A stretch of DNA of 26,749 nucleotides from Spirochaetales bacterium (GTDB lineage Bacteria; Spirochaetota; Spirochaetia; JABEVK01), in NCBI GenBank assembly GCA_013043995.1, contig JABEVL010000268.1, positions 1 through 26,749 of the forward strand, given 5' to 3'. The translations under genes and the position numbers were made by a program. How positions within the stretch are numbered: the first letter of the stretch is position 1; the number at the start of each line of letters is the position of its first letter. The notes beneath the pieces were generated by a model. The model did not search any database and was not told where the DNA came from. It was given only the letters and a program-made list of their open reading frames with translations. Below, one piece after another: positions 7,501 to 14,646 of the stretch.

Positions 7501-9073
7501 GGCTCCAACTCATCGTGAACGTGTTGGAAGTCAGCCAGCCGTTTTCGTCAACCTGGGGAGGTGTCACCAACACAGGCCCTGGCGGGGTCGTCTTAACAAT
7601 CACCGCCACCGTCGCCGGCTTGGACCAGTTTCCTGCGTTGTCTTTGACGATGACGTGCAGGTACCAGGCCCCTTCTCCGGGAGCTGTAAACGGCGGGGGC
7701 GGCACTAGGCTGGGGTAGACAACCTTCTTTTCGGGCTCACCTTCAGGGTCTTCATCCCAGATGACGTTGTAACCCTCGATGCCTGAGCGATCTTCGGGCA
7801 TTTTCAATCCGAAGGTCAGGTTTTTTTTGTTGAGGATTTCGTTCTCTTTGAAATTAACGGGCTGAATTTCTGGAGGTGCCACAAACTTCAGCGGTTTCAA
7901 CCAAACGATGCCTGAGAGACTGCCCAGGTTAGTCTGCCAGAAAATATCCACTTCGTTGCCCAAAACGACAGGACGGCCAAAAAAAGAGTTTCCTGCCAAA
8001 TTGGAAAGGAGTTCGGGGTCGCTCCAACCTAATTCCGGGCTCCAACTTGACATTTCTTGCTCGAGGGCATCCCGTTGATTGTCGTGCCAGGTGACATAAA
8101 GGTGATTTTTAAAATCAAAGAAATCGGGATCGCCCGAGGTGTAGCTTCCACCTGTTAAGGTTTGTACATCGAGCCTCTTGCCGTGCGAATTGAAAATCGC
8201 GATCGTAATCTGCGGCAAAGTTTGGCGGGTCCTTCTTTCCCAAGCGACAAATATTTTGCCACCGAATTGAAAGATCCTTGGTCTCTGGTTGTCGTACTCG
8301 TTAGCCGTAAAAGCCGGGTCCTCGCTAAAGTCCGTCAGACGCACGGGGGGAGACCAGGTGATTCCGTTGTCTTGAGAAGATTTTTCGTAAATCTGGTAGG
8401 TTGGTCGATCATTCGCCAAAAGGGATTGGTAGACCATGGTCAGGGTTTTCCCCTCGACCAGAAGATCTGGTAAGAAATTTAACCTGCGCTCAGGCTCATC
8501 TGTGATGATTTTGAGTTCGCCCCAAAAGTTTCCGTCAAATCGGGCGGCAGCAATTCTAAAACTCGCACTCCCCCCTTCATTCACCACGAGGTAAGGTCTG
8601 TTCAAAGCATCAAGAAATAAACGTGGAACCAGAAGATCTTCCTGAGAAGTGAACGTCCTTCTCAAATCAAAGCTCTTCCCCCTGTCCGAAGAACTGAAAA
8701 CCTGGATGACTTTATCTCGGGCCAGGACCGCCACCCACAGAACCCCTTGTCCGTCAACGACAGCTGAATAAATTTGAACTTCTTGGCCAGTAAAACTGAA
8801 AGGTCCCAGGACGTTGCGATGAGGAAGCCAAGACTTTTCTTCGGTTGAACGCGAGGCAAAACTCAAAAAAATCTGGGAAAGCCTTTCACCGTTGCGTTGA
8901 TCCTGCCAAAAAACTGCAGCCCAGCCGGGACTTGAAACGGTCTGCGGAAAGCTGGCCCCCGAACGGACCAGATATTCTGGATTATCCCACCAAAGAGTCT
9001 GAGTCTGGGCCGTGAGCTCACCACCGAAGCCGCTCAGAAGCAGAAGGGCGGCCCTCAAAATACGAATTTTCAT
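4517..9073 (-). CDS. Giant sensor phosphatase: exported Asp-box/Ig-like region, three membrane helices, HAMP, SpoIIE/PP2C
   Basis: 1518 residues. Signal peptide 1-22. Residues 23-400 form repeated beta segments with two sialidase-type Asp boxes (SSDRGKSF at 128-135, SQDNGITW at 233-240). About 405-600 are Ig/fibronectin-like segments with a KDNAGNWS and a DAAGNRGP turn. Membrane helices lie at about 738-758, 800-823 and 1053-1076. Between the second and third is a second outside loop containing a long probable coiled coil (915-1000). HAMP covers about 1076-1130. The PP2C/SpoIIE phosphatase follows (1160-1514) with likely metal ligands D1187 (SGDYY), D1213 (CDVSGKG), D1346 (YTDG) and D1506 (FDDLT), and an insertion at about 1355-1495. 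SpoIIE/RsbU enzymes normally dephosphorylate STAS anti-sigma antagonists, but no STAS or RsbW gene is present here. It starts with TGATG, sharing one base with the TPR gene stop. Confidence 0.9.
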   Translation of the reverse strand: MKIRILRAALLLLSGFGGELTAQTQTLWWDNPEYLVRSGASFPQTVSSPGWAAVFWQDQRNGERLSQIFLSFASRSTEEKSWLPHRNVLGPFSFTGQEVQIYSAVVDGQGVLWVAVLARDKVIQVFSSSDRGKSFDLRRTFTSQEDLLVPRLFLDALNRPYLVVNEGGSASFRIAAARFDGNFWGELKIITDEPERRLNFLPDLLVEGKTLTMVYQSLLANDRPTYQIYEKSSQDNGITWSPPVRLTDFSEDPAFTANEYDNQRPRIFQFGGKIFVAWERRTRQTLPQITIAIFNSHGKRLDVQTLTGGSYTSGDPDFFDFKNHLYVTWHDNQRDALEQEMSSWSPELGWSDPELLSNLAGNSFFGRPVVLGNEVDIFWQTNLGSLSGIVWLKPLKFVAPPEIQPVNFKENEILNKKNLTFGLKMPEDRSGIEGYNVIWDEDPEGEPEKKVVYPSLVPPPPFTAPGEGAWYLHVIVKDNAGNWSKPATVAVIVKTTPPGPVLVTPPQVDENGWLTSNTFTMSWSPSTPDAKYYAWRLENLAGPGLPPDPVKIQLPPPPLYPQSSDTAVSYDNLENGYYALTVEAFDAAGNRGPAYSYFFRLDKFKPFTRLGYVDATTDLLGRLHLSIGGQGFTSDGVIDRVWLDRDGKPPYDYTLAPGQFHVSSDRLIDGIVLENVKPGIYRVGVQHPVRGILFTGPILKVEPSGTVKIGDFRDLDKSSWTYFNGVRVFFSVTALPVWAIVLLLLVSSIFAGRQVLLYAREMGSMDHHAELIFTDSYYRGPAAPRRTIVRRRGLSLRIKFTASILILTISIIGALATTLGFFITQNSQVSLGEGLRQRVEVLLNGLAASAKTYLPAGNNLELSFLPGQITAMKDAEYATITGRSAENKPGYSYVWASNDPHLAMKIDTPSLVPGVSKIHDNIEKVYKNLQDKIDAQADASVSDLAARIDLLNKKAQPYALRTDAESQRILADYQSQIVRLEKQVNDKLSEIGRYTESLPRFEVDNLLNAPTHYVFYKPIIYRTAGDKNYVKGLVRLSVTTQPILGQITASRNQLVFLTGLVALAALALGLIGAFLLSTITVNPIKKLVRGVETIRDTQDKADLADHVIQIRTRDELADLAETINQMTQGLVAAAEANKDLMLGKDIQKTFIPLDKNPLGRKMTTGFLDLPLFEKFGYYEGAKGVSGDYYGFQQLDNNDGSNPKSPWYGFIKCDVSGKGIPAALIMFNVATLVVKFFRSWTAVRDGQKPVIHDTVAEINDLLESLGYKGRFAALNMGIMNVETGKVWLSHAGDNVIHVWRHAAQRFETRNLDRAPATGQIADFMARSLYKDYTVQLERGDTIFFYTDGIEEAKRYFRGPDWEKIAFTDPNDPTTLTSPSVSGSIDGEDLGPERIETIISAFYQKGQFQLVRRFDPLGSKPLHFDFSTCDASARQAVLALVSVEKVFRLVPDPSATQEDKIRVDVQIDAFLKEHFLEYNEFFHDPVVDPQFNEYVIFSHLKEDDQFDDLTVFTIRRKERE

Positions 9074-12045
9074 CAGCTGGCCGCCTGGAGTCGTCGTTGC
9101 AGTTCTTTCACTCGAGGGTCAGAGGCAAGCCCGGGGTAACGGATTAAAAACTGGTTGAGTTGACTTTGAGCTTCCAAACGGCGGCCGCTTGCGAAAAGAT
9201 TGACAATCGAGTTGAAGTTATTCAACTGAGTCGGAGTCATGAAAGCCGAACTGGGGTTGAAGACACTCAGTTTGTCCTTCAGGTCTTGCGCGGCAACGTT
9301 CGTAGGATCAAGCCGCAAAGCCTGATTCACCTGTTCGATAGCCAGTCCAAACTGCCCCACGTTGTTTTGGTCGTAGATCCGTTGGGCCAAGGCCGTCAAG
9401 TTTCGTGACTCGCGTAGTTTTTCTGGATTAGGAGGACGGCGATCGATCCCCAAAATCAAACGGGCCTCGTGAATGGCGTTGTCCATTCCTGGATAATCTG
9501 GCTGGATGCTCTTGAGGTCCAAAAGATCGTTGTAAGCTTCTTGCGGTTTAACGTTGAGCTTTGCCACGGCTGTGTTAAAGTTGTCCCTGAACAAGGTTGG
9601 AAACACCTCTGGGTCACGCCTTTGCTGAATACGCAAATTTAAAACACGAGCTTCTTGATTCAAAGGAAAGGGCAGCAAGACTTTGCCCAAGGTAGTCTGG
9701 GCGTCTGTCAATAAAATCTTTGCCTCAGCCTCTTGACCGAGGCTCAAATCAAGCCGTGCTTTTTCGTAATCGTTTCGGGCAAAGTTCAAAAGTTGCTGTA
9801 TTTCGTTGTAGAGTGGGTCTGTGGGACTGATGACCCTCCCCGTATTGATCGAAAGAGCGTTACGAGTCAAACCCAGCCAATAATCGATTTCAGGGTTATT
9901 GGTTGTGTTCGTCGTGTTCCAGCGGGCTTGCGCGCGTAAAAGAAGTTGTTCTGCTTGCGGAAACTGCCCTGTCAGATAGGCCTGACTCCCCTGAGTAATC
10001 AACCGCCGGACGTCCCGGATCACCAGTTCATTTTCTCCTTTCAGGATCAGTGCAAAAAGCCGCTTGGTCTCGCTGTCGCTGGAAGTGCGCAAGGCTGCGT
10101 CTTCCTGCAAATTCAAAGATTCTGAAAAGCGGTTAGAAGCCTGATTCAGAAGACGCCTTGCCCGTTGAAAATCCTGGTTGGCAATCTGGTCCTGAACACG
10201 GGTAATGAGGCTCTCGGCCTCCCTTCTTAATCCCATAGCCTGGGCAAAATTATTTTGGCTGGTTTCAAGCAGCTGTGAACGTAGCAAAATGAGCTTTAAG
10301 AGCCGATCCAACAGATCACGGCCACGCCCAGGCCATGCTGCCACGGCAGGCGTTTGAACATCGGCGGGCTCCGCCTGAAAATAATCAATGAAATGCCTCA
10401 GGTCCCTTTCTAAAACAGCGGGTACGTCTTTCTCTTGCTGCAAACGCTGCAGGGCCTGTTGAGGATACCTAAAAACAACTGACAGGTTACGAGTGTTGGG
10501 CGGCACGCCCTCAACAAGGGACTGAATTTCTGTTGTCGATTTTTCCAGTGCCCTATAACTTTGATCGTAGTCCTGAAATTGAATTTGCCCCTCCCGATCA
10601 ACTAAAGACGCCTCAAGAGCTACTGTAGTCCGATGAAAATTTTTCCACCTGTTTTGCCACGCCGTCCAAAAGCTTTTACTGTCAAAGAGCTTCCAGCCCG
10701 AGAGTTTCAAACTCTGGGTTTCTTCCCCGTTTTGCAGGTCTAAATTGGCAAAGCGGTCCCAATTTTTCTTGTAAGAAGCGACCTGATCCCGGAGGGTTTG
10801 CAAGGTGCTCACCTGATCAATCTGCGCGGGCAAGATTGATAATTCAGTCAGCTTGGCCTGGGCAGCAGACTCCCCCTCTTCAGACAGCAGACGCCTTGAG
10901 GTCAAGAAACTCGCCTCGGGCACCCATTTATCCAATGTGGCCAAATACGCCGACGAAACACTTCCGTCGCTGGCTGGATAAGCCAGCCAGTTCCAGGAAC
11001 TCAGAGCTTGGATTCCTGCACCCGATAACTGGTTGGCGGTTTTAAAGTTGCCGATCGCAGCGTTCCATTTCCCCTGATCCAGATCAGATGTCGCTTGGGT
11101 GAAGATCTGATCGACCCTGGTACGGACCAAGACGAGCCATGAACTCAAACTGGATTGCCAAAGTCGATCGATCGTTCCCACCACACCTTCAACTTCTGCC
11201 GAACTCGGTCGCCCGCGACTGACCAAATAGGCGTAAGAAAGGAAGAAATCTCCACCTGCGAGATCGGGTTGAGACTGTTTAACGGCTTCGTTTTCTTGCA
11301 TAAAAACCGCCGAATCATCATAAATTCGTTTGCGCAAGAGCGCTAATTCCTTGAGAGGCTGCAAAAGGGTCGGCAACGCAGCCGAGACCTCCTGTCCAGT
11401 ACCCCTAAAAACGTTCGTTCCCTGAGTCATCAGTTCCGAGTACTGTGAAGATTTTTGGATGAATTCCTGGCTTGCGGCCTTGAGGTCGGCAAGAGCGCGC
11501 AGCACCCTGTCCCGCAGGATATTACCATAGTTGCTTTCATCAAATTCGTCTCGTGCGACGGTATAGCCTGTTAAATACACCTGAAGGGCCTGAGAGTATT
11601 TCTTCTGATTTAACGCCGCCAAACCTTCTTTCATAATGGCATTAAAGCGTTTCTGATAATAAATCAACTGGGCAGAGCGCTTTGCCAAAGCAATTTCCTG
11701 ACGCATTTCGGAGTTGGGATTTTTATCCGTCGCCTCCATGGCCTTGATAATTTGAAGAGCCTTACCCTCATCCTGTTCGGTGTACAAAACCTTGAGCAAA
11801 CGTTCAAAATCATCGTTGAACCTGTTTCGGGCGCGCCTGATCTGATCGAGCAACTCTTGGGCTTGATCAAGGCGGTCTGGTTCCTGCTTGACCACCTGAG
11901 TCAGCAAAAGAATAGCTTCGTTGTAGTTTTTTTGAGCAATCAACTCCTTCGCCTTAGCGATACGGTCTTCCTGCACGCCGTTGCCCCATAAGGCCAAGGA
12001 AGAAAAGATGAGAAAAATTATCCAAAAGAAACGACGATGGCTCAA
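9073..12045 (-). CDS. Large exported TPR-type repeat protein
   Basis: 990 residues from a TTG at 12045; an in-frame stop lies about 30 nt upstream and no ATG precedes the signal peptide, so TTG is the best start although only a weak AGG precedes it. Signal peptide about 1-22 (RRFFWIIFLIFSSLALWG). The rest is nearly all helical, with TPR-like units visible at about 26-60 (KNYNEAILLLTQVVKQEPD), 675-710 (LTGQFPQAEQLLLRAQARW) and 885-930 (QFGLAIEQVNQALRLDPTN). It has no lipobox and no further membrane helix, so it should be a periplasmic scaffold. It heads the operon and its stop shares one base with the phosphatase start, so the two may be produced together and interact. Function is unknown. Confidence 0.87.
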   Translation of the reverse strand: MSHRRFFWIIFLIFSSLALWGNGVQEDRIAKAKELIAQKNYNEAILLLTQVVKQEPDRLDQAQELLDQIRRARNRFNDDFERLLKVLYTEQDEGKALQIIKAMEATDKNPNSEMRQEIALAKRSAQLIYYQKRFNAIMKEGLAALNQKKYSQALQVYLTGYTVARDEFDESNYGNILRDRVLRALADLKAASQEFIQKSSQYSELMTQGTNVFRGTGQEVSAALPTLLQPLKELALLRKRIYDDSAVFMQENEAVKQSQPDLAGGDFFLSYAYLVSRGRPSSAEVEGVVGTIDRLWQSSLSSWLVLVRTRVDQIFTQATSDLDQGKWNAAIGNFKTANQLSGAGIQALSSWNWLAYPASDGSVSSAYLATLDKWVPEASFLTSRRLLSEEGESAAQAKLTELSILPAQIDQVSTLQTLRDQVASYKKNWDRFANLDLQNGEETQSLKLSGWKLFDSKSFWTAWQNRWKNFHRTTVALEASLVDREGQIQFQDYDQSYRALEKSTTEIQSLVEGVPPNTRNLSVVFRYPQQALQRLQQEKDVPAVLERDLRHFIDYFQAEPADVQTPAVAAWPGRGRDLLDRLLKLILLRSQLLETSQNNFAQAMGLRREAESLITRVQDQIANQDFQRARRLLNQASNRFSESLNLQEDAALRTSSDSETKRLFALILKGENELVIRDVRRLITQGSQAYLTGQFPQAEQLLLRAQARWNTTNTTNNPEIDYWLGLTRNALSINTGRVISPTDPLYNEIQQLLNFARNDYEKARLDLSLGQEAEAKILLTDAQTTLGKVLLPFPLNQEARVLNLRIQQRRDPEVFPTLFRDNFNTAVAKLNVKPQEAYNDLLDLKSIQPDYPGMDNAIHEARLILGIDRRPPNPEKLRESRNLTALAQRIYDQNNVGQFGLAIEQVNQALRLDPTNVAAQDLKDKLSVFNPSSAFMTPTQLNNFNSIVNLFASGRRLEAQSQLNQFLIRYPGLASDPRVKELQRRLQAAS

Positions 12046-12084
12046 GTTTCGACCTGTTCTGTTCAGACGTTAAAGCGCTATGGT

Positions 12085-12092
12085 ATTATAAT
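12085..12092. promoter_or_regulatory. Shared palindromic -10 for a divergent promoter pair
   Basis: The 8-bp palindrome ATTATAAT contains TATAAT on the plus strand (12087-12092, toward the barrel gene) and on the minus strand (12090-12085, toward the TPR/phosphatase operon). On the minus strand it would give a leader of about 30 nt before the TTG. On the plus strand it would start within a few bases of the ATG. No good -35 is visible on either side, so an activator or an extended contact may be needed. This is the only AT-rich promoter-like site in the 56-bp gap. Confidence 0.55.
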
Positions 12093-12101
12093 GAAATTGT
12101 A

Positions 12102-13346
12102 ATGAGAAGATTTCTAATTCTCCTTTTTCTTTTTTTTCCTCTTCCCCTTTCCTTTGCCCAGGGACTTGAAGACTGGTACGCCGCCATCAGTCAGTACGCT
12201 GGCATCGATCCCAACGCCGGCCTGGCAACTTTTTGGACCCTCGTCATTCCTCCTGGCGGCATGTACGAAGCCATGGGTACCGCCTACACTGCTGTAGTCA
12301 AAGACTCGGGATACATCGAAGCCAACCCTGCTGGAAGTGCCCTGCTTAAAGATACAGAGCTTTCAGTCTACCATAACGATTGGATCGGTGATTCACGCAT
12401 GGAAGCCGTGGTATACACGATCCGTAACGGCGACTTGGGTCTAGGTTTTGGGAGCAAGCTCCTTTACTTGCCGTTTACAGCCATTAACAACTGGGGTGAT
12501 CGCTACCAAAACTCCTGGTCCACGGACTTTGCCAAGGGATACTACACTGAATATGTCGGCACACTGAACGCCTCGTACAACTTTTTCAACAGCTACTATT
12601 TCTCTGGGCTGACCTTGGGCGGAAACTTGAAAGTTGCCTACCGCGGGGTTCCTGCAAGCATTGCCCAAGGCCAGTCGGCCTTTGACATGATGGCGGATTT
12701 TGGAGCGTTGACACGATTCAACCTCCTGAAATTCTACCCTTCCCTGGATCGAAACTTTTCTCTAGGACTTGCTCTCAAAAACCTTGGCCCCCCCGTTATG
12801 GGCGACCCGCTTCCTTCCGAGGCGTCCTTTGGCATTGCCTATCAGCCGTTACGGCCGCTGACTCTTTCCTTTGATACCAACGTTCCTTTTTTTATTGGCG
12901 TCAATTTACCGCCCCAGGAAATCAACTTTGCCGTCGGGATGGACCTTGCCATGACCAGTTTCTGGGCAATTCAAAGTGGTCTCGATCTTGTGCCGGGCCG
13001 CCCACGTTTTACCATCGGCACCTCTTTTAGTATTGAAAAACTGGTGATGAACGTGAATTACACAGTTGACTTGATGACCTCGCTGGCCCCGTTTGACCGC
13101 ATCAGCATCGAAGCTAAATTGAACCTCGGAGACTTGGGCCGGCAAGACGCGCAAAACCGCTCAAGAGACCTGTACCTTAGTGGACTCGACGCCTACGCCC
13201 GAGGCAATTTTCAGGAAGCCATCGTCGATTGGGAAAAATCCCTTGAAATCTCACCCAATTTTACACCAGCCCAAAATATGATCGAAACAACCCGCCGTGC
13301 CCTGGAACTCCAAAAAGAGATGGCAGAGAAACAAAAAGCTCAGTAA
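12102..13346 (+). CDS. UPF0164/FadL-like outer-membrane beta-barrel protein with TPR tail
   Basis: 414 residues. Signal peptide 1-20 (RRFLILLFLFFPLPLSFAQ). The mature N-terminus begins GLEDWYAAIS and is followed by the PGGMYEAMGTAYTAV and NPAGSALL signatures that I associate with the UPF0164/PorV-like, FadL-related family abundant in treponemes. Alternating beta strands rich in aromatics run to about residue 345 and should form an outer-membrane barrel. The last 60 residues (about 350-410) form a single TPR-like helical hairpin (LDAYARGNFQEAIVDWEKSL) and a charged tail, expected on the periplasmic side. No Shine-Dalgarno precedes the ATG. The gene is divergent from the TPR/phosphatase operon and converges on the ankyrin gene 3 bp away. 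Confidence 0.87.
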   Translation: MRRFLILLFLFFPLPLSFAQGLEDWYAAISQYAGIDPNAGLATFWTLVIPPGGMYEAMGTAYTAVVKDSGYIEANPAGSALLKDTELSVYHNDWIGDSRMEAVVYTIRNGDLGLGFGSKLLYLPFTAINNWGDRYQNSWSTDFAKGYYTEYVGTLNASYNFFNSYYFSGLTLGGNLKVAYRGVPASIAQGQSAFDMMADFGALTRFNLLKFYPSLDRNFSLGLALKNLGPPVMGDPLPSEASFGIAYQPLRPLTLSFDTNVPFFIGVNLPPQEINFAVGMDLAMTSFWAIQSGLDLVPGRPRFTIGTSFSIEKLVMNVNYTVDLMTSLAPFDRISIEAKLNLGDLGRQDAQNRSRDLYLSGLDAYARGNFQEAIVDWEKSLEISPNFTPAQNMIETTRRALELQKEMAEKQKAQ

Positions 13347-13349
13347 GGT

Positions 13350-14252
13350 TCACGATTTTTCTGGGGGCATCCGCGAAAGAATTTGCTGTCTGGAAAAGAG
13401 AACCGCATATTTATAGGCGCTCATGCCTAACTTGTCTTCAAGGTAAGGGTTGGCTCCTGCTTCCAGCAGAAGCAAGGCACACTCGTCATCGCCTTTCCCA
13501 ACGGCCAAAGTCAAAGCAGTTTGACCATCCTTGCTTTGTGAATCAAGATCACAGCCCCTTTCGATCAGTTCCTGCACCATGGCCCCGATGCCCAACGAAG
13601 CAGCGTCCATGAGTGCTGTTGTTTCACGATCCTTTGCTTTGATGTCAACAGTAGCCCCAAAATCAAGCAGAAGCCTGACGATGGTGAAATGAGAATTCCG
13701 GACTGCGAGAATCAGGACGGGAACTCCAGAACGATCCAAATGATCGGGAGAAAAACCCGCTTTTAAAAAAAGTTCCACAGAAGTCGCATCACCCGTAACA
13801 ACGGCCTCGAGGTAGCCCGAATTAGAGATTTCAACGCCGCGGGCTGCAAGACCTGATTTAGCTGCATTACGCTGAAGAGAAACCTCCCAACGTTCCTTTT
13901 CTTCCCACAATATCCGGATGAAGTCGGCGAAAGAGCGTGAAACCGTAAAACGCCTTTGCCAAAACTCGGGAAAAGTTCCACCATCAGAATCGAGCAAAAA
14001 AGTTTTCTCATGAGCTCCCAGACAGTAGGCAACCGCAAAGACAAAAAATGGATGATCCGTAAAATTGGAGGAAACCAAGAACAACGAGTGGGAATAACTT
14101 TTGAGAAGAAAAAGCAGGTCTTCAGAATCAAAGATGGACCAGGCGGAGGGCAAGGCCAAAGCTTTAAAATTGATATTCTTTTCATAAAGCAAGGTCCCTA
14201 AGGATAAGAGATCCCCTTTACGATCCTCTGAATAAAAAACAACAACTGTCAA
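13350..14252 (-). CDS. Ankyrin-repeat protein with TIR-like N-terminal domain
   Basis: 300 residues from a TTG at 14252 with GGGAG eight bases upstream. There is no signal peptide, so it is cytoplasmic. Residues 1-125 are an alpha/beta domain: strand VVVFYS, then SHSLFLVSSNF (54-64), then HPFFVFAVAYCLG and KTFLLDSD. The order recalls TIR-like folds, in which a strand ending S.NF is followed by a helix carrying the catalytic Glu, but no Glu is present in that helix here. Residues 145-295 hold four to five ankyrin repeats (for example TALMDAASLG, TALTLAVGKGDDECALLLLEAGANP). Ankyrin repeats mediate protein contacts; the partner is unknown. The TIR-like reading is tentative, the ankyrin part secure. 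Confidence 0.85.
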   Translation of the reverse strand: MTVVVFYSEDRKGDLLSLGTLLYEKNINFKALALPSAWSIFDSEDLLFLLKSYSHSLFLVSSNFTDHPFFVFAVAYCLGAHEKTFLLDSDGGTFPEFWQRRFTVSRSFADFIRILWEEKERWEVSLQRNAAKSGLAARGVEISNSGYLEAVVTGDATSVELFLKAGFSPDHLDRSGVPVLILAVRNSHFTIVRLLLDFGATVDIKAKDRETTALMDAASLGIGAMVQELIERGCDLDSQSKDGQTALTLAVGKGDDECALLLLEAGANPYLEDKLGMSAYKYAVLFSRQQILSRMPPEKS

Positions 14253-14307
14253 AACAACAACTCCCTGCGTTCTTGATCGCCCAAGACCTATATGCTAACC
14301 TGAAAAC

Positions 14308-14646
14308 GTGGATAAAGAAATAACCTTCCAATTCAAAAAAGATCCGGGATACAGGCTAGTGGTTGCCAACGGTGCCTGGGGGGGGTTGACTCCTCGAGGG
14401 GAGGTCAAATTCGACCTTTTTTTTGAACACATCGATCTTCCTGATGAAATCACCTATATGTCAACTCCTGATGGGCTTGGGCCCGAAACAGAACGAGCCC
14501 CTTTTCCAGCACCGATTAAACGCGACACCCTGGTTGGAATCGTCATGACCGTCGAAAACGCTGAAAACTTTGCGCGTTGGTTGTTAGAAAAAGTGCAACA
14601 GTACCGCAAGAAAGATGAGAACCCTGAAAACAAGGCCGTGACGTGA
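14308..14646 (+). CDS. Small protein of unknown function
   Basis: 112 residues from a GTG at 14308; there is no earlier start and the next ATG is 150 nt inside. No signal peptide or membrane helix. The pattern YRLVVANGAWGGLTPRGEVK, then FDLFFEHIDLP, and a C-terminal amphipathic helix (NAENFARWLLEKVQQY) suggest a compact beta sandwich with a final helix. I have a weak impression of resemblance to DUF3467-type small proteins. No Shine-Dalgarno is visible; a TATGCT at 14291-14296 would start transcription very close to the GTG. It is joined to the next gene by a GTGA overlap, so the three genes to 16333 form one unit. Confidence 0.75.
   Translation: MDKEITFQFKKDPGYRLVVANGAWGGLTPRGEVKFDLFFEHIDLPDEITYMSTPDGLGPETERAPFPAPIKRDTLVGIVMTVENAENFARWLLEKVQQYRKKDENPENKAVT

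Noticed and set aside
7415..7718. Pro/Gly-rich plus-strand frames opposite the phosphatase
   Set aside because: Reverse complement of the Pro-rich Ig-like segment; no start signals.
4517..9073. Sialidase enzyme
   Set aside because: Two Asp boxes are structural; I see no catalytic Arg triad, Tyr/Glu pair or FRIP motif, so an enzymatic claim is not supported.
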